From NCBI RefSeq assembly GCF_009755815.1, contig NZ_WRPK01000012.1, forward strand, positions 1 to 64,000: 64,000 nucleotides of DNA, in the 5' to 3' direction. The notes below the pieces were generated by a model that made no database searches, had not been told where the DNA came from, and saw only the letters and a list, made by a program, of their open reading frames with translations. This DNA is from Flavisphingomonas formosensis. GTDB taxonomy: Bacteria; Pseudomonadota; Alphaproteobacteria; Sphingomonadales; Sphingomonadaceae. The position numbers were made by a program, and so were the translations under genes. Every line of letters begins with the position of its first letter. Positions within the stretch are counted from its first letter, which is position 1. This document shows positions 1 to 9,062 of this stretch, in pieces.

Positions 1-70
1 TTGTACAGGCGAGGTGTCTTCGTCGGTACTCGTGACATAGCTCAGCTGGATTCCATCGACGATCGCGCCG

Positions 71-637
71 CTACAATAATGCAGACCGGCCCTTGACCGA
101 AAAATCATCATGTGAGGGGGGCACCACCTCGGGGAAGAGGCGGGTGAAAGCATGTACCAGCAGTTCAAGGCAGGCAAGCCTCAGCATAGTCGGAAACGCC
201 CATAACTCCGCGATGTCGAGCGGCATGCTGCGTTGATACTGCGTGATGAAATCGACGGCCGCGACCGACGAGAGCTGGAGATGCGACGCCTTGAGCAGAC
301 CGTGCGCCAACAGATGCACTCGAGGAACTGCCGGATCATCACGACCCGCGAGCGTCGGCAGCCGCCTGGAGAAACGCTCCGGCAGATCCTCGATAATCTG
401 AAGAATTGCGCGGCGAACATGATAATCATTGTCGAGGAGCCATTCCGCGGCGGGCCGGGCATGTGGCCCGGCCTTGCTGGCGGCGCGTCGTGCCTGGTCA
501 AGCCACGCTTGTGCGGCCGGCAGACCCGTCCAGGAGGCCAGGGGTTCCGACCCTTGCTTCAGGCCGACAATCCGATGGCGTATCGCGAGCTCCAGTGCGG
601 CCGCTTCGATCGGCGGCGCTGTCTCCGCATCGGCCAT
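71..637 (-). pseudogene. N-terminal remnant of a cyclic-glucan-synthase (NdvB)-like protein
   Basis: The 188 residues resemble the N-terminal region that precedes the glycosyltransferase part of large NdvB-type or GH36/GH94-type glucan synthases. The supporting patterns are AEWLLDNDYHVR, LPERFSRRLPTLAG and PLDIAELWAFPTMLRL. Family members are usually far longer (over 1000 residues), but this frame ends at a TAG at 71-73. The remaining 70 bases are open in another frame and show nothing recognisable from the family. The start lies two bases after the universal stress protein stop, so the two are probably cotranscribed. I read it as a truncated or frameshifted remnant. A short stand-alone protein of this domain is the alternative. 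Confidence 0.5.
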
Positions 638-639
638 GA

Positions 640-1644
640 TCAGGCGAGACAGCCCGTGGGCAGACGCACAGTTGGTGTCGCCACGGGATATTGCTGCTGC
701 GAGCCAGCCGGGTGAACGATCAGCATGGGCGCCGTACAGTGTGACATGAGATACGAGGAGACGCTGCCGAAACGCAGTTCGGCATGTCGGTTACTGCCGC
801 GGCCGTTGGCCGACAGCACGACGAGATCTGCCTGCTCGTCGCGGATGATCATCGCGAGCATGGAACGCACATCCTCGCCGCGAACCGAGATAACGCGAAC
901 GCGCAACGGCATTGATGCAAGTTTCGAACGGATTCGTTCGAGATAGATGTGCGCAGTGGCTTCGTTGCGCTGGATCACCCGCTGACGCAGTTCGAGATCT
1001 TCGGATTCCAACGGGCGGATTTCCGTGAATTCAGGCGTTGGTACGACATGAACCAAGATGAGTTCGGCGTCGCACGCTCCGGCTAGCACCGTAGCCATCG
1101 GAAGGACGCTCTCCGCCCAACTGGATCCGTCGAGGGGCACCAGGATTCGATGATAGGCAGGTGCTGCGAGCGCCGCATCCTTTGGGACAAGCAGAACCGG
1201 GCCGGCAGCCCCCAAAAGCACATTATAGGCGGTCCCCCCCAAACCCGTGGATGAGGCATTCTGCTGGCTTCGCGTTCCTAGGACGATCGGGCAGTCTCCG
1301 TTGGCGTGGGCGTAGCCGCAGATCTGCTCAGCGGGAGCGCCCTCGGCGAGTTCCACGCCCATCGCGGCAGACTCGCCGGTTTCGCCACTCAGCCTGCCGA
1401 GCCGACGTCTGGCCTCATGTCGCCTTATGTCCCATTCAACGGGATCTGGCCGCCCCTGATAGGCCGGCCTCGGGTCCAGAACATGCATAAGCGTGAGCGG
1501 AGCCTGCAACGCACGCGCGAGAGCGAAGGCATGGGGAAGGATCCAGGTGGCGCGATCCGCTTGGTCGATGCACGCCACCACCGCCTGCTCCGCCGTTGGC
1601 ATAGCGGTTGAAAAATTGACCTGCTGCATTTCTTTCGGTGGCAT
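640..1644 (-). CDS. Universal stress protein with two UspA domains
   Basis: A 334-residue cytoplasmic protein with two UspA domains in tandem, roughly residues 12-155 and 160-310. The second begins YHRILVPLDGSSWAES and ends with a nucleotide-binding-type loop, SANGRGSNRHAELRFGSVSS. The first carries LGTRSQQNASSTGLGGTA followed by GPVLLVPKD. Tandem Usp proteins bind ATP or related ligands and help cells survive starvation, hypoxia or respiratory block. ATG 1644 is chosen because AGGAGG lies six bases upstream; an in-frame ATG at 1650 sits directly against that site. It leads the small operon that ends in the glucan-synthase remnant. Confidence 0.9.
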   Translation of the reverse strand: MPPKEMQQVNFSTAMPTAEQAVVACIDQADRATWILPHAFALARALQAPLTLMHVLDPRPAYQGRPDPVEWDIRRHEARRRLGRLSGETGESAAMGVELAEGAPAEQICGYAHANGDCPIVLGTRSQQNASSTGLGGTAYNVLLGAAGPVLLVPKDAALAAPAYHRILVPLDGSSWAESVLPMATVLAGACDAELILVHVVPTPEFTEIRPLESEDLELRQRVIQRNEATAHIYLERIRSKLASMPLRVRVISVRGEDVRSMLAMIIRDEQADLVVLSANGRGSNRHAELRFGSVSSYLMSHCTAPMLIVHPAGSQQQYPVATPTVRLPTGCLA

Positions 1645-1856
1645 ATCCATCCTCCTTGGCGATGCACGGACGACCGAAAGAAGACAGCTGTCCCGGATAA
1701 TGCCGCCGTTAAGGTCGTCGCCCGCGCGCAACAGGAGAAGGAAAACCAATCACACGGCGATAGGAAATACGGGAATCTACGATAGCTATCGATAATCAGA
1801 GCCTGCAAGCAGCAAAGCTCGATTTCCATCGGAGCCCGTTATTTTTACATCAATTT

Positions 1857-2303
1857 TCAATTATACTTGCCAAATCCATGGAGATAGCTCGCTATTTCTC
1901 CCGGCTTGAATTGCGCAACGTCCTTGTCCAATTCGGCGATGAGACAAGCGCGGAGCCTATGGCTGAATTGTGAGCGCAGGAGGCCCAGGATGCGGGGAGG
2001 AGCAATCACGACTGCGCGGTCATCAGCACCGAGAAGCTGTTCCAATGCCCGCAGCCCATCGAGCGCGAAAGCGTCTATCTGCCGTTGATGGAGATCCTGC
2101 GTTGGATAGGCGTGGCGAGCGGTTCCCACGCTCTCGAACGAACGGCCAGGGGCATCGGCCTCCATCAGATGGCTCGGCTGACGAATTGCATAGTTGTGCC
2201 GAAGCGTCTCGAGGTCTGGCGCATGATCGCGGCCGCGATTGCGCAGCAGTTGCATATGACTGCCATCAACGGCGAGAATGAGGGTACCGTGAGGAACAAG
2301 CAT
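1857..2303 (-). CDS. Host attachment protein (baeRF-like)
   Basis: 148 residues matching the family annotated 'protein required for attachment to host cells'. It opens MLVPHGTLILAVDG, has a central region rich in charge, and carries VVIAPPRILGLLR followed by a C-terminal helix pair, LIAELDKDVAQF. The fold is related to release-factor-like baeRF domains. The attachment role comes from an Agrobacterium annotation and is not secure. The Shine-Dalgarno GGGAGG lies inside the last codons of the upstream 102-residue ORF, five bases from the ATG, so translation of the two is probably linked. Such genes often sit with Usp and Hsp20 genes, as here. Confidence 0.8.
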   Translation of the reverse strand: MLVPHGTLILAVDGSHMQLLRNRGRDHAPDLETLRHNYAIRQPSHLMEADAPGRSFESVGTARHAYPTQDLHQRQIDAFALDGLRALEQLLGADDRAVVIAPPRILGLLRSQFSHRLRACLIAELDKDVAQFKPGEIASYLHGFGKYN

Positions 2304-2305
2304 CT

Positions 2306-2614
2306 CTACCTCCCTTCAGCGTCCTGAGACATTTTCCGCCTTCTCGCGCGGCACCGGCCATCGGCCAGACATTCGGCCACCTGCGCGTCACTGTTCGGTT
2401 CGAACCGCAGATAATAAGCCGCCACCGAATAGAACGCTTCCGGGGCAGCGAGGCAACCGATCCCGTAGCATTTGGCGGATAGTTCGTGGAGGATGTGGCC
2501 CGGCGCGAGGGGAATGGCGACGAGGATGACGGAGTGGCCGGCGATCGGGCACGGTTTCTCAAAGCCGGCATAATGGCTCCGGCATTCGTCAATATCGGCG
2601 ATTTTACGCTGCAT
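2306..2614 (-). CDS. Hypothetical protein upstream of the host attachment gene
   Basis: 102 residues, family not recognised. It has a cysteine-containing middle (GFEKPCPIAGHS, KCYGIGCLAAPEAFYS) and an arginine-rich tail. The stop lies two bases before the host-attachment start and its last codons supply that gene's ribosome site, which argues for a real cotranscribed gene. Against this, its own Shine-Dalgarno is poor, and its start falls exactly where an erythromycin-esterase-like stretch stops in another frame. It may therefore be the product of a recombination scar. Confidence 0.4.
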   Translation of the reverse strand: MQRKIADIDECRSHYAGFEKPCPIAGHSVILVAIPLAPGHILHELSAKCYGIGCLAAPEAFYSVAAYYLRFEPNSDAQVAECLADGRCRARRRKMSQDAEGR

Positions 2615-2829
2615 TTCCGTACGATTGCCGCTCCGGCCCGATAGAATTTCGGCGTCCCGTGGGGCGCTCCACCCAGCAAGACGATCCTTGCATGCGCGAA
2701 CCGGTCAAAGGCAGCGCCAAACTTCTCCGCAAGGGGATACGGCAACGGCTCTTCATGAGGACGCAGCATGCCGACCAGCCCGGCCTCCGCTTGCTCGTCC
2801 CAACGTTCATAGAGCTTGGCCATGCCCAT
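2615..2829 (-). pseudogene. Erythromycin esterase-like N-terminal fragment
   Basis: About 70 codons beginning at ATG 2829 (or 2823) match the N-terminus of EreA-like hydrolases that are often fused to or sit beside phosphoribosyltransferases. Diagnostic stretches are LRPHEEPLPYPLAEKFGAAF and FAHARIVLLGGAPHGTPKFY, where intact members have LLGEASHGT. Loss of the usual Glu in that motif and loss of all sequence after AAIVRK mean it cannot be functional. The frame runs on to about 2266 but shows no family features beyond 2614. It adds to the signs of decay in this 3 kb stretch. Confidence 0.55.
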
Positions 2830-3007
2830 GGGCTTCCACCCGCCTCCAGATATTTTTATATGTTGCACCTGCGACCGGCTTCGCGCCTTCCGTAATATTC
2901 CGGAGCCGCTAGGGCCCGCTATTGGCACACCATGCGGACGGTACGAGTCAGCCCAGCGTCATCGCAGGCCGGCATTGGATCACTCCTGCAAACGGATCGT
3001 CATCGGC

Positions 3008-4084
3008 TCAAGGCCGTATCGCGACCTTGAGGACGCCATCCCTCTGATCTCCAAACAGCTCATAAGCCGGCTGGATGTCATCGAGTGCGAAATGATGGGT
3101 AACCAGCATCGATGTGTCGACGCGCTCGGATGCCACCAACGCCATCAGCCTGCGCATCCGTTCCTTGCCGCCCGGACACAGGGTGGTTACGATGCGATGA
3201 TCGCCGAGACCGGCGGCGAAGGCGTCGAGGGGAATCCGCAGATCCTCCGAATAGACGCCAAGCGACGACAATCTCCCGCCAGGCCGTAATGTACGCAACG
3301 CCCATTCGAAGGTCTGCTGCCTGCCAAGCGCCTCGATCGCGACATCAACGCCCCGCCCGCCGGTGATTTTCTGGATGGCCGCGACCGGATCCTCCTTGGT
3401 ATAGTCGATCACATGATCGGCACCGAGACGCCGGGAGATCTCCGCCCGCGCCGGGATCGACTCAACTGCGATGACCTCGGCGGCGCCCATCAACCTCGCG
3501 CCCGCCGTGGCGCAAAGACCGATCGGGCCCTGGGCGAATATCGCGACGCTGTCGCCCGGCTTGACCTTGCCTGCCTCAGCGCCGCCGAAACCTGTCGACA
3601 ATATGTCAGGACACAGCAGGACCTGCTCATCGCTCAGCCCCTCCGGTATCGGCGCAAGATTGGCCATGGCGTCGGGAACCAGAAGATAATCCGCTTGGGC
3701 GCCGTCTATAGTGTTTCCGAAACGCCAACCTCCGAGCGGCTTCCAACCATGCGCGGTGTGAGCCCCGCATTGCGAATGGCATCCCGAGAGCGAGGCGTTA
3801 GACCACCCCGAAGGCGTGATCGCTCCAGCGATCACGCGCTGGCCTTCCTGATAACCCGACACCGCCGAACCGAGCTTCTCGATCACACCAACCGGTTCAT
3901 GCCCGATGGTGAGGCCAGAAGTAACGGGATATTCCCCCTTCAATATGTGAATGTCAGTCCCGCAGATCGTCGTCAGTGTGATGCGGATGAGCGCATCGAG
4001 CGGACCGACATCTGGTATCGGTTTCTCGCCTAAAACGAGCCTGCCCGGTTCGAGGAAAATCGTGGCGCGCATCTTTTCGGCCAT
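3008..4084 (-). CDS. Zinc-dependent alcohol dehydrogenase (MDR family)
   Basis: 358 residues of a medium-chain NAD(P)-dependent alcohol dehydrogenase. The catalytic zinc motifs CGTDIHILKGE and GHEPVGV are present. The Rossmann region has AQGPIGLCATAGARLMGA and an acidic residue (AVESI) that suggests NAD preference. The usual four-cysteine structural zinc lobe is replaced by SGCHSQCGAHTAHG, a subfamily trait also followed by GGWRFGNTIDGAQADY. It probably oxidises or reduces small alcohols, aldehydes or ketones. ATG 4084 has GGGAGAAG upstream; longer in-frame starts lack one. It diverges from the quinone oxidoreductase gene, with a 188-base shared upstream region. Confidence 0.88.
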   Translation of the reverse strand: MAEKMRATIFLEPGRLVLGEKPIPDVGPLDALIRITLTTICGTDIHILKGEYPVTSGLTIGHEPVGVIEKLGSAVSGYQEGQRVIAGAITPSGWSNASLSGCHSQCGAHTAHGWKPLGGWRFGNTIDGAQADYLLVPDAMANLAPIPEGLSDEQVLLCPDILSTGFGGAEAGKVKPGDSVAIFAQGPIGLCATAGARLMGAAEVIAVESIPARAEISRRLGADHVIDYTKEDPVAAIQKITGGRGVDVAIEALGRQQTFEWALRTLRPGGRLSSLGVYSEDLRIPLDAFAAGLGDHRIVTTLCPGGKERMRRLMALVASERVDTSMLVTHHFALDDIQPAYELFGDQRDGVLKVAIRP

Positions 4085-4272
4085 GGCACTTCTCCCAGAT
4101 TGGGATGCCATTTTACTGCGCATGCGCCGATCCGCGCTTGGGAATAATCCGGATAGCCGATCGCTACTTGGCATTCGCATACACACACATGTGAATGGGC
4201 AGCGGCGGTCCGTCCGTAGAATAACGGACAGCGTCGGACCGTAAGTGGAGCTAGCAGGATCGAAAGGAACTC

Positions 4273-4920
4273 ATGATGTCGAACCAGCCCTGCTCCTATC
4301 GACCGCGCCACGTCGTCGTGCTCGCACATCCAAGTCCCGATAGTTTCAACGGGCTTGTGGCGGATGCTTATTGCGATGCGGTACGGCACTGCGGCCAAGA
4401 AGCGATCGTACGGGATCTTTATGCCCTGGGATTCGATCCGGTCTTGAAGGAGCATGAACGCCCCGGGTCCAGTTCCTTTTCTCTCTCCGAGGACGTGCTC
4501 GCCGAGCAGGACGCAATCCGCGGCAGCGACGTGTTCGTGATGGTTTATCCGATCTGGTTTGGCCTGCCGCCTGCGATTCTCAAAGGATATATCGACCGCG
4601 TGCTCGGCGCTGGAATCACTGTCGAAGAGGTGCGCAATCGCACCTCCGTCGGGCTGATGAAGAATCATCGCCTCGTGAGCATAACATCATCGGGCGCCAG
4701 CAAGTCATGGCTCAACGACCAAGACCAGCTCGAATCATTGCGCAATGTGCTCGGCCGTTATCTATGTCACGCGTTCAGCATGACCTATTATGAGGATCTT
4801 CACTTCGGAGAAGTCGTCCAAGGGCTGGAGCAGAAATTCATTGATCAGAATCTCGCCCTCGTCGACAAGCGGGCAAGGGGAATATGCGCGGCGGTGCTCG
4901 CCGACCGGGCCAAGCGGTAA
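4273..4920 (+). CDS. NAD(P)H dehydrogenase (quinone), flavodoxin fold
   Basis: 215-residue flavoprotein of the NQO/MdaB type. The N-terminal phosphate-binding pattern is VVVLAHPSPDSFNGLVADAY, the substrate loop is VMVYPIWFGLPPAILKGYID, and ITSSGASKSW follows. The family performs two-electron reduction of quinones or related electrophiles in the cytoplasm, which limits semiquinone formation. AAGGAA lies eight bases before the first of two adjacent ATG codons. A second member of the same fold is encoded at 15126-15710, so the region carries two such enzymes. Confidence 0.85.
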   Translation: MMSNQPCSYRPRHVVVLAHPSPDSFNGLVADAYCDAVRHCGQEAIVRDLYALGFDPVLKEHERPGSSSFSLSEDVLAEQDAIRGSDVFVMVYPIWFGLPPAILKGYIDRVLGAGITVEEVRNRTSVGLMKNHRLVSITSSGASKSWLNDQDQLESLRNVLGRYLCHAFSMTYYEDLHFGEVVQGLEQKFIDQNLALVDKRARGICAAVLADRAKR

Positions 4921-5283
4921 GATCGGACGGTTTCGGGCCGCCCCAGGGCGTCTGAATGGCCGTTGCCTATGGCGCCTTCGCTCGCTCGGTGGTCAGAGCA
5001 ACAAAATCTGAGCATACGCGAATGCAATCCCGACCCGCTCTCAGCGGGGCCAAGCCAACAGCGTCGAAGGTAGTGCGGGCTCGCTGAACCCAACAGCTCC
5101 TCTCTGCGTCGGGCATTAACCCCGCATATCATTACGGGAAATCCTACCACTTGTACGATCCTGATCGTCGGCACGACTCACATTCTCTGTCGACTATGCT
5201 GATCTTTCGGCGCTTATCCGTAAAGCTACGGATTTTTGCCCTCCCGTTCGCAACTACTGTCGCCTTCGTCAAGGAGATGCGCC
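4921..5283. other. 363-base intergenic leader of the PEP synthase gene
   Basis: No gene is evident here. The notable item is a small hairpin at 5217-5232 (TCCGTA, loop AAGC, TACGGA) followed directly by five T at 5233-5237, ending 46 bases before the PEP synthase ATG. It has the form of a weak intrinsic terminator or attenuator on the plus strand. The ribosome site AAGGAG lies seven bases before ATG 5284. I see no recognisable riboswitch. Confidence 0.4.
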
Positions 5284-7692
5284 ATGAGCAAGCAGTCCGG
5301 ATGCTGGATCAAGAGCTTCGGCGAGATCGATCTCAACGATGTCGGATCTGTTGGAGGCAAGAACGCGTCGCTCGGGGAATTACACCGGGTGCTCGGCTCA
5401 CATGCATGGGTACCGGATGGTTTCGCCATCACTGCCGACGCCTATCGCGCGGTAATCGGCCATCAAGGACTGGCCGGCCGGCTTTTAGGGATTCTTGAAG
5501 CAACCGACTGGTCGAGCAAGGACGCTGCGTCGGCAGCCGAGGCATTGCGGCAGCTTGTGGCGAATGCGACGTGGCCGGACGGGCTGGAAGAAGATCTTCG
5601 CGCTGCCTATAGGCGATTGGGTGCAGGTCGATCGCTCGCCGTCGCCGTGCGTAGCAGCGCCACGCTCGAGGATCTACCCGGCGCGTCCTTTGCAGGTCTG
5701 CACGAAAGCTATCTGAACATACGCGGCGAACATGAGCTGGTTGCGGCGGTTCGCAGATGCTTCGCCTCCATCTTCACCGAACGCGCGATCAGCTACCGTA
5801 TCGCCAAGGGTTTCGCACATGACAAGGTTGCAATTTCGGTCGGCGTGCAACGCATGGTCGATGCCAGTGCCGGTGCATCGGGCGTGATTTTCACGCTCGA
5901 TACGGAAAGTGGATGCAGGGACGTCGTGATGATCACAGGCGTGCTCGGTCTCGGCGAGACCATCGTGCAAGGCATAGCTGATCCCGACGAGTTCCTGGTC
6001 CATAAGCCGACATATCACCTCGGATATCGCGCAGTGTTACGTCATCGTATCGGCGCCAAGCAGGTCAGGATGATACGGTCCCGCGCGGGGGTCCGCCTCG
6101 TCAAGCCACGCCAGTCACAGGCATCGGCCCCGTGTTTGAGCGATACCGAGATTCTCGCTCTCACCGAGCAGGCGATGAGCATCGAGGCACACTATAGCCG
6201 GCGCTATGGCACGAACACGCCAATGGATATCGAATGGGCGAAGGACGGCAGGACGGGCCGGATCGCGATCATTCAGGCACGCCCCGAAACGGTGCATGCT
6301 GGCCGCGCTACCGCGCAGGGACTGCGCTACACGATGCGCGAGACGGGTCCGGTGCTTGCGACCGGTCAGGCTGTCGGCGAACGGATCGCGTCGGGTCCGG
6401 TTCGCATCGTAAGAGAAAGGAGTGCCCTGGCATCTGTCGCCAAGGGCGAGGTCATGGTCGCCGAGACGACATCGCCGGATTGGGAGCCGGCTATGCGCCG
6501 CGCCGCGGCAATCGTTACGGAACATGGCGGTCGAACCTGCCACGCAGCAATCATTGCGCGCGAACTCGGCATTCCTGCGATCGTGGGCGTCGCCAATGCA
6601 CGCCGGATCCTGCAAGATGGCGATCCGGTTACCATATCCTGCGCCGAAGGCGAGCAAGGCAAGATCCGACGCGGACAGCTGGCGTTCGACGTCGAGTCCT
6701 TCGCCATTCCGAAGCCGCCCGCACGTCCCCATCTGCTCGTCAACATCGCCGATCCGGACAAGGCCTTTGCGACGGCATCACTGCCGGTCGACGGGGTAGG
6801 ACTTGCACGCATAGAGTTCATACTAACCCGGTCGATCGGCATCCACCCCATGGCATTGGCCGCACCTCAGCGGATTACAGATCCGCTGCTTCGGAAACGC
6901 ATAGCGACCCATATCGCCGGCTTTCGCGACGGAGCCGACTTTTTCGTCTCCCGGCTTGCCGAAGGGGTGGGCGTCATCGCGGCTGCCTTCTACCCGCGCC
7001 CTGTGATCGTCCGCCTGTCGGATTTCAAGACCAACGAATATCGCTGCCTGCTCGGCGGCGACGTCTTCGAACCGACGGAAGGCAATCCTATGATCGGCTT
7101 CCGGGGCGCCTCACGATATGTGCATCCGGACTATGCCCCCGCATTCGCGCTTGAATGTCAGGCGCTTGGCCATGTCCGCACGGCTATGGGCTTGGACAAT
7201 GTGATTGTCATGGTGCCATTCTGCCGCCGCCTCGAGGAAGCTCGACACGTGCTTGACGCTATGCGCGACAACGGCCTCGAGCGAGGGCGGGCCGGCTTGA
7301 AAATCTATGCTATGGCCGAGATTCCGAGCAACGCTTTATCGATTGACGGTTTTGCCGAGCTGTTCGACGGCTTTTCGATCGGCTCGAATGACCTCACCCA
7401 GCTCACGCTCGGCGTCGACAGGGACTCCGCCACTCTGGCCGGCGATTTCGATGAAGAAGATCCTGCCGTGCTGCGCTTGATCGCGGACATCATCGCCGGC
7501 GCGCATCGGCATGCCCTGCCCTGCGGCTTGTGCGGCCAGGGTCCGTCCGACCGCGCCGATTTCGCAGACTGGCTGGTCGCGCAGGACATAGACAGCATCA
7601 GTCTCAACCCGGACAGCGTGGTTCCTTTCATCACGCGTCAGTTCAGGAAAATCGATGCCGCCGCCGACATGCCGATCGAGCCGGTATCGTGA
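5284..7692 (+). CDS. ppsA: Phosphoenolpyruvate synthase
   Basis: 802 residues, the usual length for pyruvate, water dikinase, which makes PEP, AMP and phosphate from pyruvate and ATP. Domains in order: an N-terminal ATP-grasp-like PPDK_N (about residues 20-340, with VGGKNASLGEL and VRSSATLEDLPGASFAG), the mobile phosphohistidine domain (about 365-470, with the active His in GGRTCHAAIIAREL), and the PEP-utilising TIM barrel (about 480-790, with FSIGSNDLTQL and the catalytic Cys in GLCGQGPSD). All key motifs are intact. It supports gluconeogenic carbon flow during growth on C3 or C2 substrates. The downstream secreted protein starts inside its stop codon. Confidence 0.95.
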   Translation: MSKQSGCWIKSFGEIDLNDVGSVGGKNASLGELHRVLGSHAWVPDGFAITADAYRAVIGHQGLAGRLLGILEATDWSSKDAASAAEALRQLVANATWPDGLEEDLRAAYRRLGAGRSLAVAVRSSATLEDLPGASFAGLHESYLNIRGEHELVAAVRRCFASIFTERAISYRIAKGFAHDKVAISVGVQRMVDASAGASGVIFTLDTESGCRDVVMITGVLGLGETIVQGIADPDEFLVHKPTYHLGYRAVLRHRIGAKQVRMIRSRAGVRLVKPRQSQASAPCLSDTEILALTEQAMSIEAHYSRRYGTNTPMDIEWAKDGRTGRIAIIQARPETVHAGRATAQGLRYTMRETGPVLATGQAVGERIASGPVRIVRERSALASVAKGEVMVAETTSPDWEPAMRRAAAIVTEHGGRTCHAAIIARELGIPAIVGVANARRILQDGDPVTISCAEGEQGKIRRGQLAFDVESFAIPKPPARPHLLVNIADPDKAFATASLPVDGVGLARIEFILTRSIGIHPMALAAPQRITDPLLRKRIATHIAGFRDGADFFVSRLAEGVGVIAAAFYPRPVIVRLSDFKTNEYRCLLGGDVFEPTEGNPMIGFRGASRYVHPDYAPAFALECQALGHVRTAMGLDNVIVMVPFCRRLEEARHVLDAMRDNGLERGRAGLKIYAMAEIPSNALSIDGFAELFDGFSIGSNDLTQLTLGVDRDSATLAGDFDEEDPAVLRLIADIIAGAHRHALPCGLCGQGPSDRADFADWLVAQDIDSISLNPDSVVPFITRQFRKIDAAADMPIEPVS

Positions 7693-8246
7693 AAGCGCAG
7701 CTTTGGAGCAGAGCGTCCCTGCCTGGTCGCTGGTTCGTCCTCGCGGCCATCACGGCCTTCATCGTCATGGTGACGGCGCCGGTTGGCCAGGCCAAGGCCG
7801 CTCCAGGCGCCACCGAGCGGGCGCTATCGCCAGAAGCGATCTGGATTGCACAGTTCGGCGACTGGACCGTCTTCGTAACTCCGGAGTTCACCCAGGCAAG
7901 CACATCTGGAGCAAAGGGCACCGCCTTCGGTTTCGTATGCGGAGAGGATTGTGTGAATTTCCTCGACCTGCGTATGAGGTGCGAGGCTGGCAAGGATTAT
8001 AGTGGCACCGCCCTGGTCGACGCTCGACGCTTCACCATTACCGCCTCCTGCTACGAGGTCGAAGGCATTTCGGTGCTGGCCCTCAACTTCAACGTGCCTC
8101 TGCTGCTGGAGATGAAACGGGCGGCAAAGGTCCATTTCGAGGTGGCATTCGGCCGCCGCCGCGTGGGGATGGCCGATTTTTCCCTGAAAGGATGTCGCGA
8201 AGCCTTGATTGCCGCGGCAAGCACTCTCCCTTCCGAGCGGACCTGA
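7689..8246 (+). CDS. Secreted protein, IalB-like, coupled to ppsA
   Basis: 185 residues if read from GTG 7689, which overlaps the ppsA stop (GTGA) and implies translational coupling. A hydrophobic segment (WFVLAAITAFIVMVTAPVG) followed by AKA-AP fits a cleaved signal peptide. The mature part begins with FGDWTVFV and has four cysteines (CGEDC, MRCEAG, ASCYE) plus FSLKGCREAL. The layout 'GDWt... paired Cys... F.l.G...A' recalls invasion-associated locus B periplasmic proteins, but similarity is only by pattern. The function is unknown, and the reason for coupling to a gluconeogenic enzyme is not obvious. Confidence 0.65.
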   Translation: MKAQLWSRASLPGRWFVLAAITAFIVMVTAPVGQAKAAPGATERALSPEAIWIAQFGDWTVFVTPEFTQASTSGAKGTAFGFVCGEDCVNFLDLRMRCEAGKDYSGTALVDARRFTITASCYEVEGISVLALNFNVPLLLEMKRAAKVHFEVAFGRRRVGMADFSLKGCREALIAAASTLPSERT

Positions 8247-8442
8247 GCTTGACCGTCCGTTCGCATCCCGAAGCTCGCCAGGGCAGTTCGAGCACGGAAA
8301 GGTGGACGCCGAGGCCTGCAACTATGAGCAACCAACCGACGAGGGATGCACTTTCAGTCTTCTGCCTTCGATCCGGCGCTGCCCTGTTGCCGAACTGATG
8401 GCCCTTCAAAATCCCACGCAATCGAACAGAAAGGCACATCTG

Positions 8443-8799
8443 ATGAATTGGAAGCATGTGAGACTCGAACTCGCGCGAACGAGTGAATTTCCGGACGGAT
8501 CGAGGGATTGTGCCTATGAACTCGTCGTTCCGCTCGACGCGCAGGGCGTGATCGATCGTAAGGCGTTCGAAGCGGCACGAGGACGGGCTACGGTTCAGCG
8601 CATCTGGCCCCATCAGGCGACACAACGCGGCGCGATCATCCGCCGGAAGGCAGGCTGGGCATTTTCCTACGCACCTGGCGACGCGGACGACGAGACGGTG
8701 TTTCATCTCGAAGATCATCCACTCGCGGTTGGAAATTATGTGACGGTGACCGAAACCAATGGAGAACGGCTCCCGTTTCGCGTCGTCCGCAGCCTCTGA
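8443..8799 (+). CDS. Conserved hypothetical protein
   Basis: 118 residues with no recognised domain. It has no signal peptide or membrane segment and looks cytoplasmic, with a beta-rich pattern (YELVVPLDAQGVID, GAIIRRKAGWAFSY, DETVFHLEDHPLAVGNYVTV). ATG 8443 is supported by AAAGG eight bases upstream; the frame is open further upstream without another good ribosome site. It stands alone between the ppsA pair and the Hsp20 group. The coding look is good but the function is unknown. Confidence 0.6.
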   Translation: MNWKHVRLELARTSEFPDGSRDCAYELVVPLDAQGVIDRKAFEAARGRATVQRIWPHQATQRGAIIRRKAGWAFSYAPGDADDETVFHLEDHPLAVGNYVTVTETNGERLPFRVVRSL

Positions 8800-8897
8800 A
8801 AGGCCGCGTCAAATCACTATTGACCGAGCCACCTGTCGAGCGCCGAAACGCAGGCAACGGTATCGCTTCTCATCATTGCGCTACCCGTTAGAGCCCA

Positions 8898-9038
8898 TCA
8901 ACGGTTTGCCCATGCCTGCATCAGCACGTTGAGCGTGACCCAGGTGCCGGGCGAGCGTAATATATCGACGATGATGACGGCGGCAAGCGCCGCGGCGCCT
9001 ATGAAGAAGGCCAAATGTTCAATGATCTTCCTCGCCAT
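8898..9038 (-). CDS. Small single-span membrane protein
   Basis: 46 residues from ATG 9038 (GAGGGACAGGA lies just upstream): MARKIIEHLAFFIGAAALAA and then a continuing hydrophobic run, so one transmembrane helix with a short polar tail. It lies just downstream of hsp20 in the same direction, separated by a strong hairpin, and may be expressed from read-through. The function is unknown. ATG 9056 would add six residues but has no ribosome site. Confidence 0.5.
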   Translation of the reverse strand: MARKIIEHLAFFIGAAALAAVIIVDILRSPGTWVTLNVLMQAWANR

Positions 9039-9062
9039 GTTCCTGTCCCTCACCATATAGCG

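Noticed and set aside
1645-1856. FNR/FixK-type box (TTGAT-N4-ATCAA) upstream of the universal stress protein
   Set aside because: AT-rich half-matches occur, but no complete palindrome was found here or upstream of ppsA, hsp20 or the quinone oxidoreductase gene.
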